Below are positions 1 to 7,004 of a stretch of 22,471 nt of DNA, piece after piece (within the stretch, counting starts at the first letter, position 1; every line of letters begins with the position of its first letter). Made by a program: the position numbers and the translations under genes. A model generated the notes under the pieces. The model saw only the letters and a program-made list of their open reading frames with translations, was not told where the DNA came from and did no database searches. Origin of the DNA: JBFKAV01 sp041621405 (GTDB taxonomy: Bacteria; Pseudomonadota; Alphaproteobacteria; Rhodobacterales; Rhodobacteraceae). The stretch is from positions 1 to 22,471 of the forward strand of contig JBFKAV010000042.1 in NCBI GenBank assembly GCA_041621405.1. Reading direction: 5' to 3'.

Positions 1-498
1 CAGCGGCACGGCGGCATGGCTGCCCGGCACGCCGTCGATCCCGGCCGTACCGTCATACCTGACGCGGCCGCCCGGGGTCTGCACCTCGGCCACCGCCACC
101 TCGCCGGTGTTCAACATGTGAATGCGGACCGGCGTGACCTCGCCCGCCACCGGCACCAGCCCGCACTCGATCGCCGCCGGGCCGACGCCGGCGAGGATGT
201 TGCCGCAGCCCTGCGCGTCCGAGACCAGCGGCTGGTCGACGAATACCTGGAGGAACAGGTAGTCGACGTCGGCGTCCGCCCGGCTGGAGGGCGAGAGGAT
301 CGCCACCTTCGAGGTCAGCGGGTCGGTGCCGCCGATGCCGTCGATCTGGCGCGGGTCGGGCGATCCCATGACGCGGAGCAGCAGGTCGTCGCGGTCGGCG
401 GGGTCGGCGGGGAGGTCTTCGGCGAGGAAATAGGCCCCTTTCGAGGTGCCGCCGCGCATCCAGATGCAGGGGATGCCATCGGTCGACGGATCGCCCAT
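1..498 (-). CDS. PrpF/GalD-family isomerase (4-oxalomesaconate tautomerase-like), 3' end outside window
   Basis: The frame is open from an ATG at 498 to the window edge and gives 166 N-terminal residues of a family that is usually about 350-400 residues long. The protein begins MGDPSTDGIPCIWMRGGTSKG. The MRGGTSKG motif (residues 14-21), the segment GSPDPRQIDGIGG followed by LTSK (about 45-65), and QGCGNI (about 97-102) with its conserved cysteine are hallmarks of the PrpF/GalD fold. Known members are 2-methylaconitate isomerase (PrpF) and 4-oxalomesaconate tautomerase (GalD), both cytoplasmic, cofactor-free isomerases. Position 3 nt downstream of an extradiol dioxygenase favours a role on an unsaturated ring-cleavage product over the methylcitrate cycle. 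The start is fixed by the coupled TGA-GTC-ATG junction. Family assignment is firm; the substrate is inferred. Confidence 0.88.
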   Translation of the reverse strand, partial: MGDPSTDGIPCIWMRGGTSKGAYFLAEDLPADPADRDDLLLRVMGSPDPRQIDGIGGTDPLTSKVAILSPSSRADADVDYLFLQVFVDQPLVSDAQGCGNILAGVGPAAIECGLVPVAGEVTPVRIHMLNTGEVAVAEVQTPGGRVRYDGTAGIDGVPGSHAAVPL

Positions 499-501
499 GA
501 C

Positions 502-1470
502 TCAGCCCTTCTTCACCGGCGGCGTGCCGTGGGTATGGAAGCTCTCGATCGTCTTCAGCCCCCAGGCCTGGCCCTTCTTGCGCTCCGTCTCGGTCCAGAC
601 CACCGGCTCCCAGTCCGGCGCCAGAATCAGCCGCGCCCCGGCATTTGCAAGCTCGACGCGATTCCCAGCGGGCTCCCACACGTATAGGAAGAACGTACCC
701 TGGATCGCGTGCTTGTGGGGACCGGTTTCGATGAAGACGCCGTTTTCGAGGAAGATATCTGCCGCGCGCAGGATGTCCTCGCGCTGGTCGGTGGCGTAGG
801 TCACATGGTGCAGCCGGCCGTGGCCGCCGCCGTGCTCCTCGGTGCAGGCGAGATCGTAGGTCTTGTTGTTGACGGTGAACCAGCAGCCGCCGATCCGGCC
901 GTTGTCGAGCCGGATCATCTCGGTCACCCTGGAGCCGAGGCAGGTCTCCATGAAGCGGCGGAACTCGGTGACGTCGTCCGAAAGCAGGTTCAGGTGGTCG
1001 AGCCGGCGCGGGCAGGCGCCCTGGGCGTGGAACTTCGACGCCATGTTCTTCAGGGCCGGGCGGTCGGCCTCGCCGCCCGCGGGGCGCTTTGTCTCCCAGT
1101 AGATCTCGAAGACATGGCCGAAGGGGTCCTCGAAGCGGAAGGCCGGGCCATGGCCCATGTCGCCGTCGGTCCAGCCGTGGGCCTTGAAGCCCGAGGCCTC
1201 GATTGCCTTCACCCGCCGCTCAAGCGCCTCCGGGCTGGCGGCGCGGTAGGCGATGTGGCCGACGCCAGTGGTGTGATGGCGGGTGAGCTTAAGCGAGTGG
1301 AACTCGTAGTCGTCCCAGGCGCGCAGGTAGGCCGAAGTCTCGTCCTGGCCCGAAAGCTTCAGCCCGTAGACGCGGGTGAAGAAGTCGAGGCTCTCGTCGA
1401 ACCTGTCGGTATAGACCTCGACATGGCCAAGATGCGCGAGATCGAATGAGGGGTTCGTAGGCTGGCTCAT
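502..1470 (-). CDS. Extradiol ring-cleavage dioxygenase, VOC superfamily (catechol 2,3-dioxygenase-like)
   Basis: This 322-residue protein has two glyoxalase/VOC modules. The N-terminal module (about 12-128) ends in the typical RFEDPFGHVFE signature. The C-terminal catalytic module (about 155-285) carries the expected Fe(II) ligands: H159 in LDHLNL, H222 (or adjacent H221) in LHHVTYA, and E273 in NRVEL. H254 and Y263 lie 9 residues apart, like the active-site His/Tyr pair of catechol 2,3-dioxygenase. Family knowledge predicts O2-dependent meta cleavage of a catechol-type diol in the cytoplasm. An AGGAG-type site at 1481-1486 lies 10 nt before the ATG. A much longer open frame continues upstream, but that part is antisense to the divergent flavin monooxygenase and was excluded. 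The gene is followed after 3 nt by the PrpF/GalD-like isomerase, so the two are probably coupled. The natural catechol is not identifiable from sequence alone. Confidence 0.92.
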   Translation of the reverse strand: MSQPTNPSFDLAHLGHVEVYTDRFDESLDFFTRVYGLKLSGQDETSAYLRAWDDYEFHSLKLTRHHTTGVGHIAYRAASPEALERRVKAIEASGFKAHGWTDGDMGHGPAFRFEDPFGHVFEIYWETKRPAGGEADRPALKNMASKFHAQGACPRRLDHLNLLSDDVTEFRRFMETCLGSRVTEMIRLDNGRIGGCWFTVNNKTYDLACTEEHGGGHGRLHHVTYATDQREDILRAADIFLENGVFIETGPHKHAIQGTFFLYVWEPAGNRVELANAGARLILAPDWEPVVWTETERKKGQAWGLKTIESFHTHGTPPVKKG

Positions 1471-1503
1471 CTGCAGATTCGCTCCTGCCCTTCGAGCGAG
1501 CGC

Positions 1504-1517
1504 CCGGGCGCGCCCGG
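1504..1517. promoter_or_regulatory. 14-bp perfect palindrome in the divergent dioxygenase/monooxygenase spacer
   Basis: CCGGGCGCGCCCGG is a perfect palindrome 34 bp upstream of the dioxygenase start and about 120 bp upstream of the flavin monooxygenase start. The 165-bp spacer 1471-1635 must hold both promoters, but I could not pick convincing -35/-10 elements in it. The palindrome could be an operator. In DNA this GC-rich, such palindromes also arise by chance, so the call is weak. Confidence 0.2.
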
Positions 1518-1635
1518 CAGGCCTGTGGCTTCCTCCATCGGACATCGCACATCGCCCTGTGCGTCGCCACCCCTTTACGCGGGCCGGCGCCTCGCCTAGC
1601 TGGCCTGACAGCGCCCCCAAACCCGCGAGTACGCG

Positions 1636-2682
1636 ATGACCCCCCTCTCCCTCGGTCTCGACACCTTCGGCGACGTCAGCCTCGGCCTGGACGGAAAGCT
1701 CAAGCGCATGGACCAGGTCTTGCGCGACGTGGTCGAGGAGGCGGTGCTGGCCGACGAGCTCGGGATCGACTTCATTGGCCTGGGCGAGCACCACCGCCCC
1801 GACTTTTCGATCTCGGCCCCCGAGATCGTGTTGGCCGCCATCGCCGGGCGCACGAGCCGGATCCGCCTCGGCACCGCGGTCACGGTGCTCTCCACCGACG
1901 ATCCCGTGCGCGTGTTCCAGCGCTTCTCCACGCTGGACGCGGTGTCGAGCGGCCGCGCCGAGGCGATCCTGGGCCGCGGCTCCTTCACCGAGAGCTATGC
2001 GCTCTTTGGCTACGATCTCTCTGACTACGACCGGCTGTTCGAGGAACGGCTCGACATCTTCGCGCGGCTCCTCGGCGAAAGCTCGGTGACCTGGCAGGGA
2101 GAGACCCGCGCCCCGTTGCGGAACGCGAAGGTCTACCCGCCGCTCGGCCCCAAGGGGCTCGTCACCTGGGTCGGCGTCGGCGGCAGCCCGGAATCGGTGG
2201 TCCGCGTCGTCCGCCACGACCTGCAGCTGATGCTGGCGATCATCGGCGGCGATCCGGCACGGTTCAGACCCTTCGTCGACCTCTACCACCGCGCCTGTCA
2301 GCAGCTCGGGAAGAGCCCGCGGCCGATCGGCGTGCATTCCCCCGGCTTCGTCGCCGAGACTGACGAGGCGGCGCAAGAGGCGCTCTGGCCGCATTACGCC
2401 GACATGTTCGGCCGCATCGGCCGCGAACGCGGCTGGCCGCCCGTGACTAAGGAGCGCTTCCTCGGCGAGGTCGCCCATGGCGCGCTCTTCGTCGGCTCGC
2501 CCGAAACGGTGGCGCGGAAGATCGCCCGCACCGTGCGCGCGCTCGGGGTCGAGCGGTTCGACCTGAAGTACTCGATCGGCCCGATGCCGCATGGAGAGCT
2601 TCTGGACTGCATCCGGCTCTACGGCGAGCGCGTCATCCCCCGCGTCCGCGAGCTGCTCGCCGAAACCGCCACCGTCGACTGA
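1636..2682 (+). CDS. LLM-class flavin-dependent monooxygenase (luciferase-like, Atu2307-type)
   Basis: This 348-residue TIM-barrel flavin monooxygenase of the bacterial luciferase-like family begins LGLDTFGDVS. It contains GLGEHHRPDFSIS (about 48-60), SRIRLGTAVTVLSTDDPVR (about 74-92) and AILGRGSFTESYALFGYDL (about 111-130), all characteristic of the subgroup named after Agrobacterium Atu2307. Such enzymes use reduced FMN or F420-like flavin from a separate reductase plus O2, but this subgroup's substrate is unknown to me. It is cytoplasmic, with no signal peptide. It is transcribed away from the extradiol dioxygenase across a 165-bp spacer and converges on the isomerase gene at 2716. No strong Shine-Dalgarno precedes the ATG at 1636, but homology begins within the first residues, which supports this start. 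Confidence 0.9.
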   Translation: MTPLSLGLDTFGDVSLGLDGKLKRMDQVLRDVVEEAVLADELGIDFIGLGEHHRPDFSISAPEIVLAAIAGRTSRIRLGTAVTVLSTDDPVRVFQRFSTLDAVSSGRAEAILGRGSFTESYALFGYDLSDYDRLFEERLDIFARLLGESSVTWQGETRAPLRNAKVYPPLGPKGLVTWVGVGGSPESVVRVVRHDLQLMLAIIGGDPARFRPFVDLYHRACQQLGKSPRPIGVHSPGFVAETDEAAQEALWPHYADMFGRIGRERGWPPVTKERFLGEVAHGALFVGSPETVARKIARTVRALGVERFDLKYSIGPMPHGELLDCIRLYGERVIPRVRELLAETATVD

Positions 2683-2715
2683 CGCGGCGAGGTCACGGCC
2701 GGCGGCTCGTGCAGC

Positions 2716-3579
2716 CTAGCCGAAGATCGCCTTGAAGCGGTCGATGCAGAGCCGGAAGCCGTCCTCGAAGCTGCCGTTACCCGGATGGTAGACGCTCTCG
2801 AAGCTGATCGCGCCCTCGTAGCCATCGGCGCGGAGCGCATCGGCGATGGGCTGGAACTGGTCGGCGAGCTGGCCCTCGCCCATCCGCCTGACCTCGAGCG
2901 TCGCCCTCGGCGTGTCGACCTGCACGTCCTTGATGTGGATGTGGCCGAGATAGCCGCCCTTCAGCTCCTTGTAGCCGTCGGGCCAGGCGCGTTCGTGGCA
3001 CCAGCAGTTGTTGGCCGGATCCCAGAGCACCTTGAGCACGGCCATGGCGCCAAGGTCATCGATGAGCTTCCGCCCGGTGTAGCAGGAGTTCACCATCGTG
3101 CCGTTGCCGGTCTCGACCACCAGCGTCACGCCCTCGGCGCGCGCCAGCTCCACCGCGGGCGCGATCAGCTCGAGCGTCTTGTCCCAGGCGCCGTGAGCGA
3201 CGTTCCACTTCTCGGCGCCGTTCCGGCCCCAGAGGATCTGCTCCTTCTTGTTGGTCATGATCCTGACGAGCGGCGAGCCCACGACCTGCGCCATGCCGAT
3301 CACCCGCTTCAGCGCGTCCATGTGCTTGGTGTGGAGCGCGTCGCCCGGCGCGTTCGTGGTGGTCATGCCGGCGAAGACGTGGCGCGAGAGGCATGAGACG
3401 GGCTTGCCGCGGTCGCGCAGGAGCTTGTCGATCTCGGCGATCTCCTGGGCGGTGTGGTCGCCCACCTCCTTTTCGCCGACGAATTGCAGCTCGGCATGGG
3501 TGAGCGAGAACTCGTCCATCACGTCGAGTGCGTGGCGCAGGTCGCGGCTGATGCCGTCGCAGATGACGCCGAGGTTCAT
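2716..3579 (-). CDS. Sugar phosphate isomerase/epimerase family protein (AP-endonuclease 2-like TIM barrel)
   Basis: This 287-residue TIM-barrel protein has the metal-site pattern of the xylose isomerase-like/AP endonuclease 2 family: E156 in VVETGNG, D187 in LWDPANN, H213/H215 in GHIHIKD and E261 in ISFES. The likely chemistry is divalent-metal-dependent isomerisation or epimerisation of a keto sugar or sugar acid in the cytoplasm. The ATG at 3579 overlaps the TGA of the upstream dehydrogenase by 4 nt (ATGA), which fixes the start and implies translational coupling. The pairing with an L-threonate/hydroxyisobutyrate-type dehydrogenase suggests that the two act on consecutive steps of a sugar-acid or inositol-like pathway. 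The sequence does not look like the short OtnI/hydroxypyruvate isomerase type. The exact substrate is unknown. Confidence 0.88.
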   Translation of the reverse strand: MNLGVICDGISRDLRHALDVMDEFSLTHAELQFVGEKEVGDHTAQEIAEIDKLLRDRGKPVSCLSRHVFAGMTTTNAPGDALHTKHMDALKRVIGMAQVVGSPLVRIMTNKKEQILWGRNGAEKWNVAHGAWDKTLELIAPAVELARAEGVTLVVETGNGTMVNSCYTGRKLIDDLGAMAVLKVLWDPANNCWCHERAWPDGYKELKGGYLGHIHIKDVQVDTPRATLEVRRMGEGQLADQFQPIADALRADGYEGAISFESVYHPGNGSFEDGFRLCIDRFKAIFG

Positions 3580-4484
3580 CGCTTCCTGGCCTCCGTCCGG
3601 TGCAGCTCGGCGCCGACGATCTCCTCGATCACGCGGGTGCAGACCCAGTTGTCGCCGCTGGGGTACTTGGTCCGGCCGGCGTGGAAGATTTGCATGGCCG
3701 CGGCGGCGGTGAAGAGCGGCACCCCGAGCTCCTCGCCGAGGCCCATCGAGATCGTCAGGTCCTTGTGCATGGTGTTGATGTGGCTGCCGGTGCCCTCGAA
3801 TCGGCGATCGATGATCTTCTCGAGCGCGTTGTTGACCACCCCGCAGCCGGCCGAGGAGGTCGAGAACACGTCGAGGATCACCTGCCCCGGCACACCGGCC
3901 TTGGCGGCAAGCGCGGCGGCCTCGAAGGTGGCCGAGAACTGGGCGCCGATCAGCGACTGCAGGCAGGCCTTCACGGTCTGGCCCATTCCCGCCTCGGTGC
4001 CGACCCGATGGATCGTCTTCGAGACTGCCGCCATCACCGGCTTCGCCCGGTCGAGCACCTTTGGCGCGCCAGCGGCCATCATCGTCAGCGTGCCGCCCTG
4101 GGCGCCGGGGAAGCCTCCGGAGACCGGGCTGTCGATCAGATCGATCCCGCTGCCCGCCATTGCAGCCCCGATCTCGCGCGCCTCCTTCGGCTTGATCGTC
4201 GCGGTCAGGAGCACGACGCCACCCTTTGCCATGCTGGCGACCAGACCGCCGGGGCCGAGGATCACCTGCTTGGCCTGGTCGCCGTTCATCACCATGACGA
4301 AGACCGCCTCGGCATTGGCCCCGACCTCGGCGGCGTTCGCGGCGGGCCTGCCGCCGATCTCTCGGAAGGCCGCCATCCGCGCCTCGCTGAGATCCAGCCC
4401 GGCCACGTCGAAGCCATCCTTCAGGAGGTTCTTCGCAATCCCCGAGCCCATGTCTCCGAGTCCGACGACACCGACACGCTTCAT
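3576..4484 (-). CDS. NAD(P)-dependent 3-hydroxyacid dehydrogenase (HIBADH/L-threonate dehydrogenase-like)
   Basis: This 302-residue beta-hydroxyacid dehydrogenase has an N-terminal Rossmann motif GLGDMG (8-13), the substrate-binding motif SPVSGG (119-124) and a catalytic lysine K172 in GQTVKACLQ. The helical C-terminal half includes SHINTMHKDL. The position usually held by Asn four residues after the lysine is Gln (Q176). As I recall, L-threonate dehydrogenase-type members also have Gln there, so that branch fits better than classical 3-hydroxyisobutyrate dehydrogenase. The enzyme would oxidise a 2-alkyl- or 2-hydroxy-substituted 3-hydroxyacid with NAD(P)+. The ATG at 4484 is chosen because AAAGGA lies 8 nt upstream and the Rossmann strand begins at once. 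The frame stays open a further 33 codons upstream without homology. It is first gene of a two-gene operon with the isomerase. Confidence 0.9.
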   Translation of the reverse strand: MKRVGVVGLGDMGSGIAKNLLKDGFDVAGLDLSEARMAAFREIGGRPAANAAEVGANAEAVFVMVMNGDQAKQVILGPGGLVASMAKGGVVLLTATIKPKEAREIGAAMAGSGIDLIDSPVSGGFPGAQGGTLTMMAAGAPKVLDRAKPVMAAVSKTIHRVGTEAGMGQTVKACLQSLIGAQFSATFEAAALAAKAGVPGQVILDVFSTSSAGCGVVNNALEKIIDRRFEGTGSHINTMHKDLTISMGLGEELGVPLFTAAAAMQIFHAGRTKYPSGDNWVCTRVIEEIVGAELHRTEARKR

Positions 4485-4720
4485 CCCTGCATTCCTTTCT
4501 GACGGGCGCCCGCGATGGGCGACCCCGGTTGAGGATTGGACTACGCCGCGATCCCTGGCGACCATGCCCTCCGGCATTCGCATTGCGCAAGCCGGTGCGC
4601 CGTTGAACCGCGACTTGCAGCCGGGAACGAGCGCCTCAGTCCCTCCAGAAAGGCGGTGAGCTCCCGGTCACCGGTTGCTGCGGCCTCCGGGGCAGACCCG
4701 GCCAATCGTCGCGCCGCCGC
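4485..4720. other. 236-bp non-coding spacer between dehydrogenase start and membrane oxygenase end
   Basis: The spacer must contain the promoter of the dehydrogenase/isomerase operon. Apart from the ribosome binding site I see only a small inverted repeat, ATGCC/GGCAT (4564-4568 and 4573-4577). I found no convincing promoter hexamers, no strong terminator after the membrane oxygenase gene, and no credible small gene. Confidence 0.4.
4493..4498 (-). promoter_or_regulatory. Ribosome binding site that fixes the dehydrogenase start
   Basis: AAAGGA on the minus strand lies 8 nt before the ATG at 4484. It supports this start over upstream in-frame ATGs near 4583. Confidence 0.6.
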
Positions 4721-5800
4721 TCATTCGGCTGCCATGGCCATCGGGCGGGCATAGGGCGGGCTCGGATTGGCGCCCTCGGGCAGGAGCGGCTCGCGGTCGA
4801 CGTAGTGACCGGGATCGCGCTGCTGCCGGCTTACCGCCGGGATCAGCTCGCGGTAGGCGGCCCACAGGCCCGGATAGGCCGGCGGGCAGTCGCCCTTGAT
4901 CTCCTCGTGCAGCGCCGGCAGTGCGTAGAACGGCACCATCGGGTACATGTGGTGCTCCACGTGGTAGTTCATGTTCGAGTAGATGAACCGGAGGAAGGGG
5001 TTGAGATAGACGGTTCGCGAGTTCAGCCGGTGGTCGGGCACGTCCTCGGCGAGGCCCGCGTGTTGGGTCGTTGCCAGCACGTGGTGCAGCCAGGAGCCGT
5101 AGAGCGTGGGGGTGCCGATCAGCACGACGGGCAGCCAGCTGCCCGCAAGAATTGCGGTGGCGACCGTTGCAACCAGGATCGCCAGGTGGGCGCGGGCGGC
5201 CCAGAACGCATTGGGCCGTTCGGAGGGGATCAGGAAGTCCTTCTGGTCCTCGGTCAGCCGGCCGGCGGCCAGCATCACCATCTTCCTCAGCTCGATCCAG
5301 CCCGCCTTGATCGTGAGGAGGTTCAGCGCCCAGGCCAGCCGGCTTGGCGGGCGAGGGAAGGCGATCTCCGGGTCGCGGCCGACGACGATGGTGTCGGTGT
5401 GGTGGCGGGTGTGGCTCCAGCGCCAGAGATAGGGGTTCTTCAGCGCCATGAACGAGGCGAGCTGATAGAAGACATCGTTGAGCCAGCGGGTCTTGAACAC
5501 GGTTCCATGGGCGCACTCATGCCAGCGGCTGTCGGCGCCCGCGCCGTAGAAGATGCCGTAGAGGAAGGCCGCCGGCAGCGCCCACCACGTGCCCCAGGCG
5601 AGGATGACGAGGGTGCCTGTCAGCGCCACGCCGCCGAGCCAGAGGCCGTAATTGATCAGCCCCGGACGGTCGTGGCGGCGCATCAGCTCCTTCAGCCGCT
5701 TCCGCGGCACCGGGGTCGTGTACCATTCGTCCGGCGCGAAGCTCGGTCCGGACTCCGCGCCGGTCAGCCGGTAATCGCGGACGGCCATGTCCTTCGGCAT
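4721..5800 (-). CDS. Membrane diiron oxygenase of the fatty acid desaturase superfamily (possible MocD/rhizopine-oxygenase-like)
   Basis: This 359-residue protein has hydrophobic spans near 49-72, 75-87 and 203-230 and the histidine clusters of membrane diiron enzymes: HECAH (94-98), HTRHH (130-134), HHVLATTQH (239-247) and HVEHH (280-284). The family hydroxylates or desaturates substrates using O2 and electrons from a ferredoxin or cytochrome. WHECAHGTVFKTRWLND and GRDPEIA followed by proline recall, from memory, the MocD-like hydroxylase branch rather than acyl-lipid desaturases. That is a hypothesis, and no ferredoxin or reductase gene is in the window. The ATG at 5800 is preceded by AAGGAG with 6-nt spacing; an in-frame ATG at 5824 has no such site. 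It is divergent from lacI, with shared TGATAG repeats, so repression by that regulator is likely. Confidence 0.85.
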   Translation of the reverse strand: MPKDMAVRDYRLTGAESGPSFAPDEWYTTPVPRKRLKELMRRHDRPGLINYGLWLGGVALTGTLVILAWGTWWALPAAFLYGIFYGAGADSRWHECAHGTVFKTRWLNDVFYQLASFMALKNPYLWRWSHTRHHTDTIVVGRDPEIAFPRPPSRLAWALNLLTIKAGWIELRKMVMLAAGRLTEDQKDFLIPSERPNAFWAARAHLAILVATVATAILAGSWLPVVLIGTPTLYGSWLHHVLATTQHAGLAEDVPDHRLNSRTVYLNPFLRFIYSNMNYHVEHHMYPMVPFYALPALHEEIKGDCPPAYPGLWAAYRELIPAVSRQQRDPGHYVDREPLLPEGANPSPPYARPMAMAAE

Positions 5801-5806
5801 GTCTCG

Positions 5807-5812
5807 CTCCTT
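5807..5812 (-). promoter_or_regulatory. Ribosome binding site that decides the membrane oxygenase start
   Basis: AAGGAG on the minus strand lies 6 nt upstream of the ATG at 5800. It makes this start clearly better than the ATG eight codons upstream. Confidence 0.75.
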
Positions 5813-5873
5813 GGGCGGTGACATCCCTGATTTCAGCAGGCGAACCGCGTTCGGTCAATTGCGTGGTGATCGA

Positions 5874-5916
5874 TTCTATCAATCCTATCAGTTACTCTCA
5901 GCGAGATCTGATAGGA
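5874..5916. promoter_or_regulatory. Candidate LacI-family operator: three TGATAG half-sites
   Basis: A perfect 9-bp inverted repeat, TCCTATCAG (5883-5891) and CTGATAGGA (5908-5916), is separated by 16 bp. A third half-site, CTATCA (5876-5881), lies 9 bp from the left arm in the same orientation. The right arm overlaps the lacI Shine-Dalgarno. A possible lacI promoter, TTGCGT (5859-5864) with TCCTAT (5883-5888) at 18-bp spacing, would be covered by the left arm. This location predicts autoregulation and control of the divergent membrane oxygenase. The repeat is seen directly; its binding by the adjacent LacI protein is inferred. Confidence 0.55.
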
Positions 5917-5917
5917 G
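5913..5917 (+). promoter_or_regulatory. Ribosome binding site that decides the lacI start
   Basis: AGGAG lies 7 nt before the ATG at 5925, and the helix-turn-helix begins a few residues later. The frame remains open to 5787, but that extension has no homology and would run through the candidate operator. Confidence 0.75.
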
Positions 5918-5924
5918 CAATCAG

Positions 5925-6950
5925 ATGGCGGGCGAAAGGGTGACGTTTCAGGACGTGGCCGACCGCGCCGGCGTCGGCGTGGCGACGGTCGACCGGGTGC
6001 TGAACGCGCGCGCGAAGGTGCGCGAGCGCACGGCGGCGCGGGTGCTCGCCGCGGCCGAAGAGCTCGGCTTCTACGCCCAGGGGACGCTCCGCCGCCGGCT
6101 CGCGGAGATGGCGCCGAAGAAGCGGCTCGGCTTCGTCCTGCAGAAGCAGAGCAAGTCGTTCTACCGCGCCATGGCCGAGGAGATCGCCCGCGCGGCGGCG
6201 GACCTGCGCGGCATCCGCGCCGCGGTCGAGACCGTCTTCGTTGAGAGCCTCGCGCCGGAGGGGCTGAAGGACGCCATCCTTGGCGCCGCCGAACGGGCGG
6301 ACGCGATCGCCGTCGTCTCGGTCGACCATCCTTTCGTGACCGAGGCGATCAAGGCCTGCCACGACAGGGGCGTCCCGGTCTTCGCGATGCTCTCGCCGCT
6401 CGGCGCGCCGGGGCTTACGGGCTATGTCGGGATCGACGGGCGCAAGGCCGGACGCACGGCCGGATGGGCGATGGCACGGCTCGCCCCACCCGATGCCGAG
6501 ATCGGCATCCTCGTGGGCTCGCACCGCTATCTCGGTCACGAGGCGCTGGAAGTGGGTTTCCGCAGCTACATGCGCGAGTACCGGCCCGCGGCGCGGCTCA
6601 GGGATTCGCTGGTCTACCTCGACGACAAAGCGGTGGCCTACGAAGCGGCGAGCGCGCTTCTGCACAAGTGCCCCGGGATTACCGGGCTCTACAATTGCGG
6701 CGGCGGGGCCGCCGGCGTGATCCGCGCGCTGGAGGAAGCCGGCCGGGCGCAGGACGTCGCCTTCATCTGCCACGACAAGAGCCCGGCGGCGATCGCAGGG
6801 CTCGCGAGCGGCGCCGTCGACTTGATCGTCACCAGGCCGCTGAAGCCGCTCGCGGCCCATGTTACGCGGGCGATGGAATCGGCGCTTCTTGGGCGCGAGC
6901 CTGATTGCACGCCCTTGGATTTCCAGATCCTCACGCCCGAGAACCTCTGA
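5925..6950 (+). CDS. LacI-family transcriptional regulator
   Basis: This 341-residue protein has the classic LacI layout. The N-terminal helix-turn-helix and hinge (about 6-52; TFQDVADRAGVGVATVDRVLN) are followed by a periplasmic-binding-protein-like sensor domain. Sensor features include DAIAVVSVDHPFV, VPVFAML, GYVGIDGRKAGRTAG and LYNCGGGAAGVIRAL. Members bind small sugars, polyols or related ligands and dissociate from palindromic operators. It is divergent from the membrane oxygenase across 124 bp that contains TGATAG repeats, so it probably represses that gene and itself. The sensor resembles those of polyol/inositol-responsive regulators more than purine repressors, but this is an impression and the ligand is unknown. 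It converges on the Mrp operon, separated by a 54-bp spacer with a strong hairpin. Confidence 0.93.
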   Translation: MAGERVTFQDVADRAGVGVATVDRVLNARAKVRERTAARVLAAAEELGFYAQGTLRRRLAEMAPKKRLGFVLQKQSKSFYRAMAEEIARAAADLRGIRAAVETVFVESLAPEGLKDAILGAAERADAIAVVSVDHPFVTEAIKACHDRGVPVFAMLSPLGAPGLTGYVGIDGRKAGRTAGWAMARLAPPDAEIGILVGSHRYLGHEALEVGFRSYMREYRPAARLRDSLVYLDDKAVAYEAASALLHKCPGITGLYNCGGGAAGVIRALEEAGRAQDVAFICHDKSPAAIAGLASGAVDLIVTRPLKPLAAHVTRAMESALLGREPDCTPLDFQILTPENL

Positions 6951-6966
6951 AGCCGCCGCGACGGTC

Positions 6967-6998
6967 GGGCCTGGCCGCACTTCCGGTGCCGGAGGCCC
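6967..6998. terminator. Candidate bidirectional terminator hairpin between lacI and mrpG
   Basis: The outer stem GGGCCT (6967-6972) pairs with AGGCCC (6993-6998). The inner stem CCGCAC (6975-6980) pairs with GTGCCGG (6986-6992) with one bulged base, and the loop is TTCCG. It sits in the 54-bp spacer between two converging genes, where a shared terminator is expected. There is no good T-tract on either side, so efficient intrinsic termination is uncertain. Confidence 0.45.
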
Positions 6999-7004
6999 TC
7001 CCCT

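Noticed and set aside
1471..2592. N-terminal extension of the dioxygenase frame by several hundred codons
   Set aside because: The extension is antisense to the flavin monooxygenase, whereas ATG at 1470 has a ribosome binding site and begins directly before the VOC domain.
4664..4674. CCGGT/ACCGG inverted repeat downstream of the membrane oxygenase gene as a terminator
   Set aside because: The stem is only 5 bp with a 1-base loop and no T-tract, so it cannot form a usable hairpin.
5787..5924. Upstream start for the LacI regulator
   Set aside because: The added 46 residues lack similarity to LacI proteins and would be encoded across the operator repeats. ATG at 5925 has a good ribosome binding site.
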